Source of the DNA: Schumannella luteola | Lineage (GTDB): Bacteria; Actinomycetota; Actinomycetes; Actinomycetales; Microbacteriaceae | Assembly: GCF_013408685.1 (NCBI RefSeq) | Contig: NZ_JACBZY010000001.1 | Coordinates: 2,604,001 to 2,668,000, forward strand | Direction: 5' to 3' | Length of the DNA stretch: 64,000 bases | Shown: piece after piece, positions 24,031-32,732 of the stretch | Layout: each line of letters starts with the position of its first letter | Position numbering within the stretch: position 1 is the stretch's first letter | Translations under genes and position numbers: made by a program | The notes under the pieces: generated by a model | The model's input: only the letters and a program-made list of their open reading frames with translations | Databases searched by the model: none | What the model was told of the DNA's origin: nothing

Positions 24031-25347
24031 ATGAGCGACGCCCCCGACCACCTCGCCCTTCCCGTCGACGCCATCTCGGCCGGCCGCCTCGCGGAGCGCG
24101 GCCTGCACTACCGGCTCCTGGACACCGCCGATGAGGCCGCCTATGCGGCCTGGATCCGCGCCGACGAGCGCGGCTTCCACGGGCCGGCGTCGACCGACGA
24201 GCAGAATGCCTTCTCGCGGGTCGCGATGGGATCCCGGCGCACGACCGGCGTGTGGGATCCGCAGTCGGTGCTCATCGCCGAGCCGGTCGCGACCGTCAAC
24301 AGCTGGCCCGTCGAGCTCAGCGTGCCGGGGGAGCGGACCGTCGGCACCTGGGCGATCAGCTCGGTCACGGTGTCGCCCACGCACCGCCGCCGCGGCATCG
24401 CGCGAGCTCTGCTCGAGGGGGAGCTGCGCACGGCTCAGCGGCTCGGCCTGCCGCTCGCTGCGCTGACCGTCTCCGAGGCGACGATCTACGGTCGCTACGG
24501 CTTCGGGCCGGCGACGACGGCGGCCGACTGGCGCATCGACACGCGCGCGGCTGGCTGGGTCGGCGACGAACCGGAGGGGCGCGTCGACTTCATCCCGGTC
24601 GAGGACTACGCGCGCGTCGCCTACGAGCTGCACGAGACCGCCCGCATCCAGAGCCCCGGCGAGGTCGACGGCTGGCCGCAGCGCTGGCGTCAGTTCGCCG
24701 GGCTGCGACCGGGCGACAGCGACGCGGCCGGCGTGCGCGCGGTGCAGTTCCGTGAAGACGGCGAGGTGCGCGCCGCGGCGGCCTTCCGCATCGTCGAGGA
24801 CCCGCAGCGCGACGAGCACAGCACGGTGCGCGTCCTCCACCTCGACAGCACGACCCCCTCGGCTCGACTCGGTGTGTTGCGCTTCCTGCTCTCGCTCGAT
24901 CTCGTCGCACGGCTCGACGCGAACCTGCTCTCGGCCGACGAGCCGCTGCGCTGGCGGCTCGCCGACCAGCGTGCCGCCGAGGTGACCGTGCGCGATCACG
25001 AGTGGCTGCGCATCCTCGACGTGCCGCGCGCACTCGAGGCGCGTCGCTTCTCCGGCGCCGGGCGCTGGCGGCTCGACGTGGCGGACGAGCTCGGCTTCGC
25101 GAGCGGGCGGTGGCTGGTCGAGTCGGATGCCGAGGGCGGTGTGCGGGTCGGCGACGCCGGGCACGACGAGGACGCTCCGCTGCTGCGCACCGACGTGGCG
25201 ACGCTGGGCTCGCTCTACCTCGGCGGGGTCGGGGTGCGCACCCTCGCGGACGCCGGACGCACCGCCGGATCGGATGCGGAGGCGGTCGCCATCGCGGATC
25301 GTGTGCTGCACAGCGCCGTGCCGCCCTTCCTCAGCTTCTGGTACTGA
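24031..25347 (+). CDS. Eis-like GNAT N-acetyltransferase
   Basis: A 438-residue tripartite acetyltransferase resembling mycobacterial Eis: an N-terminal GNAT with the acetyl-CoA loop SPTHRRRGIARALL, a second GNAT-like domain and a C-terminal sterol-carrier-like domain. The general-acid Tyr lies in TIYGRYGFGP, and the chain ends SFWY, fitting a family where the C-terminal carboxylate acts in catalysis. Eis acetylates aminoglycosides and protein lysines; the substrate here is unknown. TAGGCT (24019-24024) ends 6 bases before the ATG. Confidence 0.88.
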   Translation: MSDAPDHLALPVDAISAGRLAERGLHYRLLDTADEAAYAAWIRADERGFHGPASTDEQNAFSRVAMGSRRTTGVWDPQSVLIAEPVATVNSWPVELSVPGERTVGTWAISSVTVSPTHRRRGIARALLEGELRTAQRLGLPLAALTVSEATIYGRYGFGPATTAADWRIDTRAAGWVGDEPEGRVDFIPVEDYARVAYELHETARIQSPGEVDGWPQRWRQFAGLRPGDSDAAGVRAVQFREDGEVRAAAAFRIVEDPQRDEHSTVRVLHLDSTTPSARLGVLRFLLSLDLVARLDANLLSADEPLRWRLADQRAAEVTVRDHEWLRILDVPRALEARRFSGAGRWRLDVADELGFASGRWLVESDAEGGVRVGDAGHDEDAPLLRTDVATLGSLYLGGVGVRTLADAGRTAGSDAEAVAIADRVLHSAVPPFLSFWY

Positions 25348-25362
25348 GCGGCGGGCGGGGCG

Positions 25363-26724
25363 TCAGAGGCCGAGCAGGGCCCTCGCCTGGTCCTGCACGA
25401 GCGTGACGAGCTCGGGAAGGCGGTCCCCGGCGAGCAGGTAGCCGGCCGCAGCTGCGCCGAGCAGCACGACGAAGACCGCGAGCGGTGCGACGCCGTTGCG
25501 CTTCTGCCGCGCGAGCGACAGGGTGCGCAGCGCCAGGTACGGCAGCGGGGTCAGCAGGCCGATGACCGCCGTGACCCGCTTCTCGACGCCGCGCTTCGCG
25601 AGCGCCGCGTCGTCGGCGGCGGCGAAGACGACGCCGAGCAGCAGCGTGAGCGCACCCGCGCCGAGCAGGGCGAAGTCGGCGACGGCCGGCACCACGAGCG
25701 GCAGCACGAGGGCCGCGGTCGCGAGCACCGCCGCGACGATCGGGAGCAGCGCGAGCAGCCAGGCGCCCACGGTCTGGACGCTCTCGGTGCGCGGACCCGA
25801 CTTCGCTGCGCCCGCGGGCGCAGCCTGGTCGCTCGTGCCGGCGGCCTTCTTCGCGCTCGCCGGCGCGACGGCCTTGCCCTGCTTGGCGGTCTTCCGGGCC
25901 TTGGCGCCCTTGCCCGACCTGCCGGCCTTGCCCGGCAGCGCGTCGGCCTCGGGCGTCGCCGGGTCGACGGCGAAGGGCAGCTGCTTCATGAGCTCGTCGA
26001 AGCTGACCCCGGAGGCGGCGACGACGACGTCGGTGCCCGGCGTGCTGCCCGCGACGACGGGCGGTGGGGCGGCGGCGAGCTGCTCGAGCAGCGGGGAGTT
26101 GACGGAGGTCTCCATGACCTCGGGGACGAGCGAGACCGGACGGGGCGCGGGCTCGGGCTCGACAGCGAGCTCGATGGAGGAGGCCTCGGCGACGGGGATC
26201 TCGGCGGCGGGCGCGGTCTCAGACGGGTCGCCCGCATCGGCAGGACGGATCTCGACGCCGGGTTCGGGCGTCGTCGTGGTAACGTCCCGCGCCTGCTCGA
26301 CAGCGGGACGGGGCTGCAGGTCCAGATCGTCGATGCTTTCGAGATCCTCGTCGAGATCGACGTCATCCCTGGCCTCGACAGCGGCGACCAGTTCGGAGCC
26401 CGCGGGCTCGACGATGACGGGTGCAGCTGCCAGGGCCGGGGTCTGGCCGGTCTCGGCGGCGATGAAGGCCGCGATCTCGCCGGTGGTCACACCCTCGGTT
26501 CCGGCGGCCTCGCGGGCCGCCGCTGCGACGTCCGGTTCGCCGGCGGCGCGATGGGCGCCGCGGCTGCGCGGGCGCTCGTCGGAGGCCTCGACGTCGTCCT
26601 TCTTCGTCGGACGCTCGATCGTGTGCTGGCTCCAGGTCTCGCCCGTCCACCAGCGAAGTCGCTCTGCGTTGGCCGGATCCTTGTACCAGCCGGCAACGGG
26701 CAGACGCACCGCCAGATCAGTCAC
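25363..26724 (-). CDS. DUF2510 membrane protein A
   Basis: A 453-residue protein with an N-terminal DUF2510 domain (AGWYKDPANAERLRWWTGETW, residues 10-30), a long low-complexity Ala/Glu/Pro region with a Lys/Ala-rich segment around residues 290-315, and about four C-terminal membrane helices. DUF2510 is a small WW-like module found in many actinobacterial membrane proteins; its role is unknown. The GTG at 26724 has a GAGGGGGGAA ribosome site. The promoter is shared in sequence with DUF2510 gene B beyond the DarT-like gene. Confidence 0.85.
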   Translation of the reverse strand: MTDLAVRLPVAGWYKDPANAERLRWWTGETWSQHTIERPTKKDDVEASDERPRSRGAHRAAGEPDVAAAAREAAGTEGVTTGEIAAFIAAETGQTPALAAAPVIVEPAGSELVAAVEARDDVDLDEDLESIDDLDLQPRPAVEQARDVTTTTPEPGVEIRPADAGDPSETAPAAEIPVAEASSIELAVEPEPAPRPVSLVPEVMETSVNSPLLEQLAAAPPPVVAGSTPGTDVVVAASGVSFDELMKQLPFAVDPATPEADALPGKAGRSGKGAKARKTAKQGKAVAPASAKKAAGTSDQAAPAGAAKSGPRTESVQTVGAWLLALLPIVAAVLATAALVLPLVVPAVADFALLGAGALTLLLGVVFAAADDAALAKRGVEKRVTAVIGLLTPLPYLALRTLSLARQKRNGVAPLAVFVVLLGAAAAGYLLAGDRLPELVTLVQDQARALLGL

Positions 26725-26754
26725 GCTTCCCCCCTCAAGTCGGCATGCCCTCTC

Positions 26755-26778
26755 ACTGTAGGCAGGCGACGGGCGTCG
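26755..26778 (-). promoter_or_regulatory. Promoter and palindrome of DUF2510 gene A
   Basis: Read on the complement strand: CGACGCCCGTCG (26767-26778, an inverted repeat of CGACG), 6 bases, then TACAGT (26755-26760) as -10. The same 12-mer, spacing and a CTNCCTAC core recur upstream of DUF2510 gene B. Confidence 0.6.
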
Positions 26779-26934
26779 CACAGTCCCCAGGACGTGGGGC
26801 ATCCGCCCGAGGGATGCCGCGCGCGGCCGCCCCGCCCGAGCGTGCACATCCGCTCACCGCGTCGGCCGCGCTGCCGCGATCCGCGTACCCTGGTCGAGGC
26901 CCGCGGAGCGTCTCCGGGTCGGAGAGGGTGAGCG

Positions 26935-27726
26935 TTGCCGGTTGAGGAGTGCATCCACGGACTGGAGCCGGGACTGTGCGACATCTGCACCCCGCGCGTC
27001 GTCGAGGAGCCCGTTCGGTCCACGCCGTCGCGCACAGCCAAGCCGAGCATCGCGCGCACCTCGCTGCGCACGCCTCCGCCGGACCGCAGCGGCGCTCGTG
27101 TGGCCGCCGCGCCCCCGCCCGTCCGCATCGACCGCGGCACCCAGCGACTGTTCCACGTGACCCACGTCGACAATCTGCCCGGCATCATCGCCGACGGCCT
27201 CGTGCCGGGCGCCGAGCCCGCTGTCGACCTCAGCTCTCCGGTCACGCGCGAACTGCGCCGCGAGACCGAGGTCGCCGGGCTCCCCGTCTCCGCGACGGTC
27301 GCCTTCCACGTCTCACCCGAGGCGAGCCGCTGGGTGGAGCTGCGCTCGGGCGCCGAGGGGGCGACCTGGTCGGACGCCGCGCGGGCCACCGCCTCGGCCG
27401 ATCTCGTCGTGCTGGTGTCCACGATCGCCGCCGTGTCGGCCGGGGTCGAGGCGACGGTGCTGACCGACGGCGACGCCGCCGGCACGACGACGCGCTTCGC
27501 GGTCGGCGAGGAGGCGCAGACCACCATGCTGCGCCGACTGCGCTTCGAGGAGGACGGCCTGCTCGGCGCCGAGTTCCTGGTGCCCGCGGTGGTCCCGTTC
27601 GCGGCGATCGCGGTGATCGGGCTCGCCAACGAGCCGGCCAAGGAGCGGCTGCGCGCACTGCTGCCCTCGGGGCGCACCCCCAAGGTCAGCGTCTATCCGC
27701 CCTGGTTCCAGCCCGCCGAGGACTGA
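26935..27726 (+). CDS. DarT-like (DUF4433) ADP-ribosyltransferase with N-terminal zinc knuckle
   Basis: A 263-residue protein. Its main domain matches DUF4433, the DarT fold that ADP-ribosylates thymidine bases in single-stranded DNA: the opening RLFHVTHVDNLPGIIADGL (from about residue 69) and the catalytic-Glu segment GAEFLVPAVVPF (Glu near residue 213). In front of it lies ECIHGLEPGLCDIC, with C6, H8, C15 and C18 arranged as a possible zinc knuckle. No DarG macrodomain antitoxin is adjacent, so it may not be a classical toxin. The TTG start is supported by GGAGAGG 7 bases upstream. TACCCT at 26886-26891 is a possible -10. Confidence 0.8.
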   Translation: MPVEECIHGLEPGLCDICTPRVVEEPVRSTPSRTAKPSIARTSLRTPPPDRSGARVAAAPPPVRIDRGTQRLFHVTHVDNLPGIIADGLVPGAEPAVDLSSPVTRELRRETEVAGLPVSATVAFHVSPEASRWVELRSGAEGATWSDAARATASADLVVLVSTIAAVSAGVEATVLTDGDAAGTTTRFAVGEEAQTTMLRRLRFEEDGLLGAEFLVPAVVPFAAIAVIGLANEPAKERLRALLPSGRTPKVSVYPPWFQPAED

Positions 27727-27764
27727 GCAGCCACGCCGCAGCTCGCGCGTTCCGGGCCGTGACG

Positions 27765-28457
27765 TCAGGCTGATCCGAGCAGCGCGGCCGCCGCGATGCC
27801 GAGCGCGGTGGACGCCGCCGACAGGATGATGCCGAGGCGCACCTCGCCGCCCTGGCGGTGCACGAGGGCGATCCGTGCGGCGAGCAGTCCGACGACGCTC
27901 GTCAGCGCCCAGACCGGCGAGAGCGGCTCCCAGTCGCGGCGGCGGAGCTCGCGCGCGTCGAGGCCGAGCAGGAGCGCCGCGAGGGCGTGCACGAGCACCA
28001 GCACGAGCAGCACTCCGAACACGGCCGAGAAGCCGACGCCGCGGAGCACGGTCCAGCCGAGCGGCAGCAGCAGCCCGAGGACGAGCGGGAGCGCGACGAG
28101 AGCCCACGCCGCGGGGGTGCGCGAGGAGCGGTCTCCCGCATCCGGCTCCTCGACCGGGGCGGCGGTCCAGGTGGAGCGGCGCGGGCCGACCGGGTCGGGC
28201 CGGCGCCGGGGCGGCCGCGGCAGGTCGTCGCCGAGCTCGTGCAGGCGTCGATCGAGCTCCGCGTCCTCGCGCAGCAGCTCGGCCAGAGACGGGGCGGGGA
28301 TGGCCTCGGTCGGCACCCGCGCCGCGCCGTCGGCAGCGGTCGGCCGCTCACGCGTCGCGGCGGTCCAGCGCGCGCCGTCCCACCAGCGCAGCTCGCCTCC
28401 GGCGGCGGGGTCGTCGTACCACCCGGCGTCGGGGCTGGTGCTCAGCGTGTCGGTCAC
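27765..28457 (-). CDS. DUF2510 membrane protein B
   Basis: A 230-residue protein: N-terminal DUF2510 (AGWYDDPAAGGELRWWDGARW), a charged linker with a helix AELLREDAELDRRLHEL, and four C-terminal membrane helices. It is shorter than the paralogue A and lies on the same strand on the other side of the DarT-like gene. The GTG at 28457 has a GAGGAGG site. The promoter region carries the same palindrome and -10 context as gene A. Confidence 0.85.
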   Translation of the reverse strand: MTDTLSTSPDAGWYDDPAAGGELRWWDGARWTAATRERPTAADGAARVPTEAIPAPSLAELLREDAELDRRLHELGDDLPRPPRRRPDPVGPRRSTWTAAPVEEPDAGDRSSRTPAAWALVALPLVLGLLLPLGWTVLRGVGFSAVFGVLLVLVLVHALAALLLGLDARELRRRDWEPLSPVWALTSVVGLLAARIALVHRQGGEVRLGIILSAASTALGIAAAALLGSA

Positions 28458-28485
28458 CGATCGCTCCTCCTCGGTCGCGTGACCC

Positions 28486-28509
28486 AGGGTAGGTAGCCGA
28501 CGGGCGTCG
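28486..28509 (-). promoter_or_regulatory. Promoter and palindrome of DUF2510 gene B
   Basis: On the complement strand: CGACGCCCGTCG (28498-28509), 6 bases, then TACCCT (28486-28491). Identical 12-mer and spacing to the promoter of gene A at 26755-26778, in otherwise different flanks. Confidence 0.6.
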
Positions 28510-28641
28510 GTCAGGCCCCCGTTCGGGCCACGGTCACGCGGCCTCGGTCCAGGCCTCCTCCCCAATCGCGCGTTCGATCGATTCCCCACGGATCGTGACC
28601 GGGTGGATCTGCGGGCCCGCCCGTCGCCCCAGGCTGGCCGC

Positions 28642-29061
28642 ATGACGATCCCCCACTACGACCAGACCGTGCTCACGCCGCTCGACTCCGATGCCCTGGT
28701 GCTGCGGCGTGCGGAGGAGCTCATCGGCCAGGCCCGCCGTGACCAGCTCTGGCTGCTGCTGCTCGACCGCGCCGACGTGCAGCTGCCGGTGCTGCTTCCC
28801 ATCGACGACCTCCCCAGCGAACCGGATGAGCTCGCCTCCGAGGGCTTCGCGGGAGTGTTCAGGATGCTGCGGACCGAGACAGAGGCGCGGGCGGTGGTCG
28901 CGGTGCTCGAGCGGCCGGCGCTCACGACGCTCCCGCCGGGGGACCGCGCGTGGATCCGGGCCCTGCACGAGGCGGCGACCGTGTCGGGCCTGCGTCTGCG
29001 GGCGAGCCTTCTCGCCGGAGCTCAGGGACTCCGCTGGATCGCTCCTGACGATTGGGCCTGA
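28642..29061 (+). CDS. Hypothetical protein, 139 residues
   Basis: A small soluble acidic protein of unknown family. It has a helical start (DALVLRRAEELIGQARRDQLWLLLLD) and a strand pattern LPVLLPIDDLPSEPDE followed by RAVVAVLERPALTTL; the fold may be alpha/beta. CAGGCT (28630-28635) ends 6 bases before the ATG, favouring it over an upstream start. No partner is evident except the J-domain gene 66 bases downstream on the same strand. Confidence 0.6.
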   Translation: MTIPHYDQTVLTPLDSDALVLRRAEELIGQARRDQLWLLLLDRADVQLPVLLPIDDLPSEPDELASEGFAGVFRMLRTETEARAVVAVLERPALTTLPPGDRAWIRALHEAATVSGLRLRASLLAGAQGLRWIAPDDWA

Positions 29062-29127
29062 CGCCTCCCATCGCCCGCTCATGCCGATGGCGGAATCTCC
29101 CGGCCGGGACTCGATAAGGTTCCGCTC

Positions 29128-30030
29128 ATGCCCGACAGCCCGCTCTCCGCGAGCCCCTACGACGTGCTCGGGGTTCCGCCGACCGCGTCGCAGGACGAGC
29201 TGCGGCGGGCCTTCCGTCGCCAGATGCGCGTGACGCACCCCGATGCCGGCGGCTCGACCGCCGCCTTCGACGCCGTGCAGCGGGCGTGGTCGCTGATCGG
29301 CGATCCGCAGAGCCGCGCCCGGTACGACGGCTCGGCAGCCGCCGACGAGCAGCCGCAGGTGTGGGCGCCGAGCGCGCCGCGCGCCCGGCAGGACACGCGG
29401 GCGAGCGCCCGCTCATCCGGTCATCCAGGCGGCTGGTATCGCCAGCGCTACCTCGACGAGGTGCGCGCCTGGATCGGCCTCGGCGACCCGATCCCCGACC
29501 CCTACGACCCGGCCCTCGTGCGGCGCGCGCCGTGGGAGGTGCGTTCGCTGCTCGCGGCGGCCGTCGCCGAGGAGGAGACCGCACGGCGCCTCGGCACCCT
29601 CGGGATCGGCTTCACGCTCTGGCACGACGTCGCGGCCGGCGACGGCAAGATCGACCACGTCGTGCTCGGTCCGACGGGACTGTGGGCCGTGCAGTCGGCC
29701 GACTGGGGAGCGCCCGTCACGGCGCGACGCGGCGACCTCGTGGGCGACGGCATCGAGCCGGGCGCGCGCCCGGTGCGCGAGACGGTCCTCGACGCGCGCA
29801 AGCTCGGCCGGTCGGCCCATGTGCGCTTCACCGCGGCGCTCATCGTCGTGCCCGACGGTCACGCTGATGGCGTCGAGGACATCGGCGAGATGCGCGGCGT
29901 CGTGACGCTGCTGGCCGAGCGCTCACGCGCGGTCGACCTGCTGCGTCGCGGCATCCCCGGCGTCGCGATCGGCGGCACCGATCTGTTCGAGGTGCGCAGC
30001 CGCCTCCAGGCGGCGATCCGCTTCATCTGA
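29128..30030 (+). CDS. J-domain protein with NERD-like C-terminal domain
   Basis: A 300-residue fusion. Residues 1-70 are a J domain with the HPD tripeptide in VTHPDAGGSTAAFDAV, so it should stimulate an Hsp70. No Gly/Phe, zinc-finger or CTD regions of canonical DnaJ follow. The C-terminal 190 residues resemble the nuclease-related NERD fold: TLWHDVAAGDGKIDHVVLGP and TGLWAVQSADW sit where NERD proteins have IDHLVIGPxGVFVIETK, but the catalytic QxK is lost. TAAGGT (29115-29120) ends 7 bases before the ATG. Confidence 0.78.
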   Translation: MPDSPLSASPYDVLGVPPTASQDELRRAFRRQMRVTHPDAGGSTAAFDAVQRAWSLIGDPQSRARYDGSAAADEQPQVWAPSAPRARQDTRASARSSGHPGGWYRQRYLDEVRAWIGLGDPIPDPYDPALVRRAPWEVRSLLAAAVAEEETARRLGTLGIGFTLWHDVAAGDGKIDHVVLGPTGLWAVQSADWGAPVTARRGDLVGDGIEPGARPVRETVLDARKLGRSAHVRFTAALIVVPDGHADGVEDIGEMRGVVTLLAERSRAVDLLRRGIPGVAIGGTDLFEVRSRLQAAIRFI

Positions 30031-30072
30031 GCCGGTGCCGGTGCGGTGAGCTCCGCGGGCCTCGCGCGATCC

Positions 30073-30447
30073 TCAGCCCTGAGCCGCGATCGCGGCCGAC
30101 TGCCCCGTCGAACCGGGCTCGCCGGCCGGGATCGGGAACGCCACGACGGCCGTGCCGTAGACGCACACCTCGGTCCACTGCTGACCGATCTCCGAGGCGT
30201 CGAAGCGCATCGCGATGATCGCGTTGGCGCCGCGCTGCTGCGCCTCGACGACCATGCGGTTCATCACCTCGTGACGGCTCTCGTAGAGCGCCTGGGTCAG
30301 CTCGGGCAACTCGCCGCCGCCGATCGCGCGGAAGCCCGCCAGCAGGTTCGAGCCGAAGTCGCGGGAGCGCACGGTCAACCCCATCACCTCGCCGAAGACG
30401 GCGTCGATGCGATAGCCGGGGATGTCGTTGCCAGTCACGATGATCAT
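30073..30447 (-). CDS. YbjQ/UPF0145 family protein
   Basis: A 124-residue protein matching the YbjQ family (putative heavy-metal-binding domain, pentameric). Characteristic segments are VTGNDIPGYRIDAVFGEVMGLTVRSRD at the start, read in pieces, and HEVMNRMVVEAQQRGANAIIAMRFD in the middle. The function is not established. It lies 25 bases after the start side of the oligopeptidase operon on the same strand. Confidence 0.9.
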   Translation of the reverse strand: MIIVTGNDIPGYRIDAVFGEVMGLTVRSRDFGSNLLAGFRAIGGGELPELTQALYESRHEVMNRMVVEAQQRGANAIIAMRFDASEIGQQWTEVCVYGTAVVAFPIPAGEPGSTGQSAAIAAQG

Positions 30448-30472
30448 GCGCTGAGCATCCCACGAGGCGGGC

Positions 30473-32599
30473 TCAGCGGCCGTGCACCCCGGCCGCGTCG
30501 AGGATCCAGGCGAGCTCGAAGGCCCGACGCCGCCAGCCCGCGTAGCGACCGGAGACGCCGCCGTGACCGGCGCTCATCTCGCAGCGCAGCAGCACGGGCG
30601 CGTTCACCTCGCGCAGTCTCGCGACCCACTTCGCCGGCTCGACGTAGAGCACCCGGGTGTCGTTGAGACTCGTCACGGCGAGGATGCGCGGGTAGTGGGT
30701 GTCGCGCACGTTCTCGTAGGGCGAGTAGCCCTTCATCAGCGCGTAGACCTCGGCGTCGGCGAGCGGATTGCCCCACTCGTCCCACTCGACGACCGTGAGC
30801 GGCAGCTCCGGATCGAGGATGCTCGTGAGCGGATCGACGAAGGGCACCGCGGCGAGCACGCCCGAGAACAGCTCCGGAGCGAGGTTCGCGACCGCGCCCA
30901 TGAGCAGCCCGCCCGCGGACCCGCCCTCGGCGACGAGACGGTCGGGCGCCGTCCAGCCCCGGTCGACCAGGTGGCGCGCCGCGGCGACGAAGTCGGTGAA
31001 GGTGTTGCGCTTGTGCTCGAGCCGGCCCTGCTCGTACCAGCGCCGGCCGCGCTCACCGCCTCCGCGCACGTGAGCGACGGCGAAGACGACGCCGCGCTCG
31101 AGCAGGCTGAGCCGCGGGATCGAGAACCCCGGGTCGATGGAGTGCTCGTACGAGCCGTAGCCGTACAGCAGCAGCGGAGCCGGCGCGGTCGGCAGACCGT
31201 CCGCGTCGAGGCCCACGAGGTCGGGGCGGAACACCAGCGAGATCGGCACCTGCTCGCCGTCGGGCGCCTCGGCCCAGACGCGGCGCTGCACATAGAGCGC
31301 CGGGTCGTAGCCGCCGAGCACGGGCTGGCGCTTGAGTTCGCGCCGCTCTCCGGTGCGCAGATCGAGCTCGCTCACGACCGTCGGCGTGACGAAGCTGGTC
31401 TGCGTGAGCCGTACGGTCGGCTGCTCCCACTCCGGTCCGCCGCCGGCGCCGAGGGTGAACAGCTCCTCGTCGACCTCGAGCTCGCGGAACTCGGGCTCTG
31501 TCGTCGTCGCGTCGAGGCGGGCGAGCGCCACGCGGCGCAGCGTGTCGCGGCGGTAGTGCAGCACGAGGTGGTGGGCGAAGGCCGAGACGCCGCTGACGCG
31601 CACGCCCTCGCGGTGCGGCACGAGCTCCTGGCGCGCGCCCGCCGGATCGGCCGGGTCGACCGCGTCGATGCGGAAGTCGGGTGCGCCCTCGTTGTGGGTG
31701 ATCAGCAGCCGGTCGTGTCCGCCGATCACGGCGTGCACGATGTCGTACTCGACGCCGTCGCGCCGCGGCCACACCACCCTCGGCTCGGCGGTGGGCGTGG
31801 AGGCGTCGATGAGGTGCACCTCGCTCGTGATCTTCGACCCGAGCTCGATGACGAGGTAGCGGCGGCTGCGCGAGAGGCCCACGCCGACCCAGAAGCGCTC
31901 GTCGGGCTCCTGCAGCACGACGGCGTCGTCGGCCGGGGCCGAGCCGAGGCGGTGGCGCAGCACGCGATCGGGGCGCCAGGCCGCATCCACCGTCGTGTAG
32001 AAGATCCACTCGCCGCTCGCGTCCCACAGCGCGTCGCCGGAGGTGCCGGGGATGCGCTCCTCCCGGTCGACGCCGGTCGCGAGGTCGCGGATGCGCAGCT
32101 CGTAGCGCTCGTCGCCGACGGCGTCGACGCTCCACAGCAGCAGGGCTCCGTCGGGGGAGACGTCGAGGGTGCCGATCGAGAAGAAGTCGCCGTCGGCCTC
32201 GGCGTTGCCGTCGAGGATGATCTGCTCACCCTCGGGGGCCGAACCATCGGCGGGGAGCGACGGCGGTGTCCAGTCGGACTCGTCGGCGACCGGGATGCGG
32301 CAGTGCAGCGCATACTGCGAGCCCGCTTCGGTGCGGGCGTAGTACCACCAGCCGCCTTCGCGCACGGGCACGCTGAGGTCGTCCTCCTGGGTGCGCCGGG
32401 TGATCTCCTCGTAGACGAGTTCCTCGAGCACGGCGAGGTCGGCGGTCTGCCCGTCGGTGTAGGCGTTCTCGGCGTGCAGGTGGGCGAGCACCTCGGGTTC
32501 GTCCTTGGCGCGCAGCCACTCGTAGTCGTCGACGACCACGTCGCCGTGGTGACGGCGCTCGACGGGGCGGCGGGCGGCGACGGGCGGTTCGAGACTCAT
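30473..32599 (-). CDS. S9 family serine peptidase (prolyl oligopeptidase/oligopeptidase B-like)
   Basis: A 708-residue cytoplasmic peptidase. The N-terminal 420 residues form a beta-propeller. The C-terminal alpha/beta-hydrolase domain holds the catalytic Ser in EGGSAGGLLMG, Asp in SLNDTRV and His in SAGHGGVSG. HVRGGGERGRRWYEQGR and LTVVEWDEWGNP match oligopeptidase B, which cleaves after basic residues in short peptides. TACTGT (32606-32611, complement) ends 6 bases before the ATG at 32599, so longer upstream frames are ruled out. Confidence 0.93.
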   Translation of the reverse strand: MSLEPPVAARRPVERRHHGDVVVDDYEWLRAKDEPEVLAHLHAENAYTDGQTADLAVLEELVYEEITRRTQEDDLSVPVREGGWWYYARTEAGSQYALHCRIPVADESDWTPPSLPADGSAPEGEQIILDGNAEADGDFFSIGTLDVSPDGALLLWSVDAVGDERYELRIRDLATGVDREERIPGTSGDALWDASGEWIFYTTVDAAWRPDRVLRHRLGSAPADDAVVLQEPDERFWVGVGLSRSRRYLVIELGSKITSEVHLIDASTPTAEPRVVWPRRDGVEYDIVHAVIGGHDRLLITHNEGAPDFRIDAVDPADPAGARQELVPHREGVRVSGVSAFAHHLVLHYRRDTLRRVALARLDATTTEPEFRELEVDEELFTLGAGGGPEWEQPTVRLTQTSFVTPTVVSELDLRTGERRELKRQPVLGGYDPALYVQRRVWAEAPDGEQVPISLVFRPDLVGLDADGLPTAPAPLLLYGYGSYEHSIDPGFSIPRLSLLERGVVFAVAHVRGGGERGRRWYEQGRLEHKRNTFTDFVAAARHLVDRGWTAPDRLVAEGGSAGGLLMGAVANLAPELFSGVLAAVPFVDPLTSILDPELPLTVVEWDEWGNPLADAEVYALMKGYSPYENVRDTHYPRILAVTSLNDTRVLYVEPAKWVARLREVNAPVLLRCEMSAGHGGVSGRYAGWRRRAFELAWILDAAGVHGR

Positions 32600-32732
32600 G
32601 CCACCACAGTAAGACGGTCGGGGCGTGCGGACCCTGCGCGTCGAGAGAGCGCGGCGGCGCAGCGCGCAATGGCGGTAGCCGGGCGGAGCAGCCCGCGCGT
32701 TCCGGAGCTGAGCGCCCGTTAGCATCGGGGGC

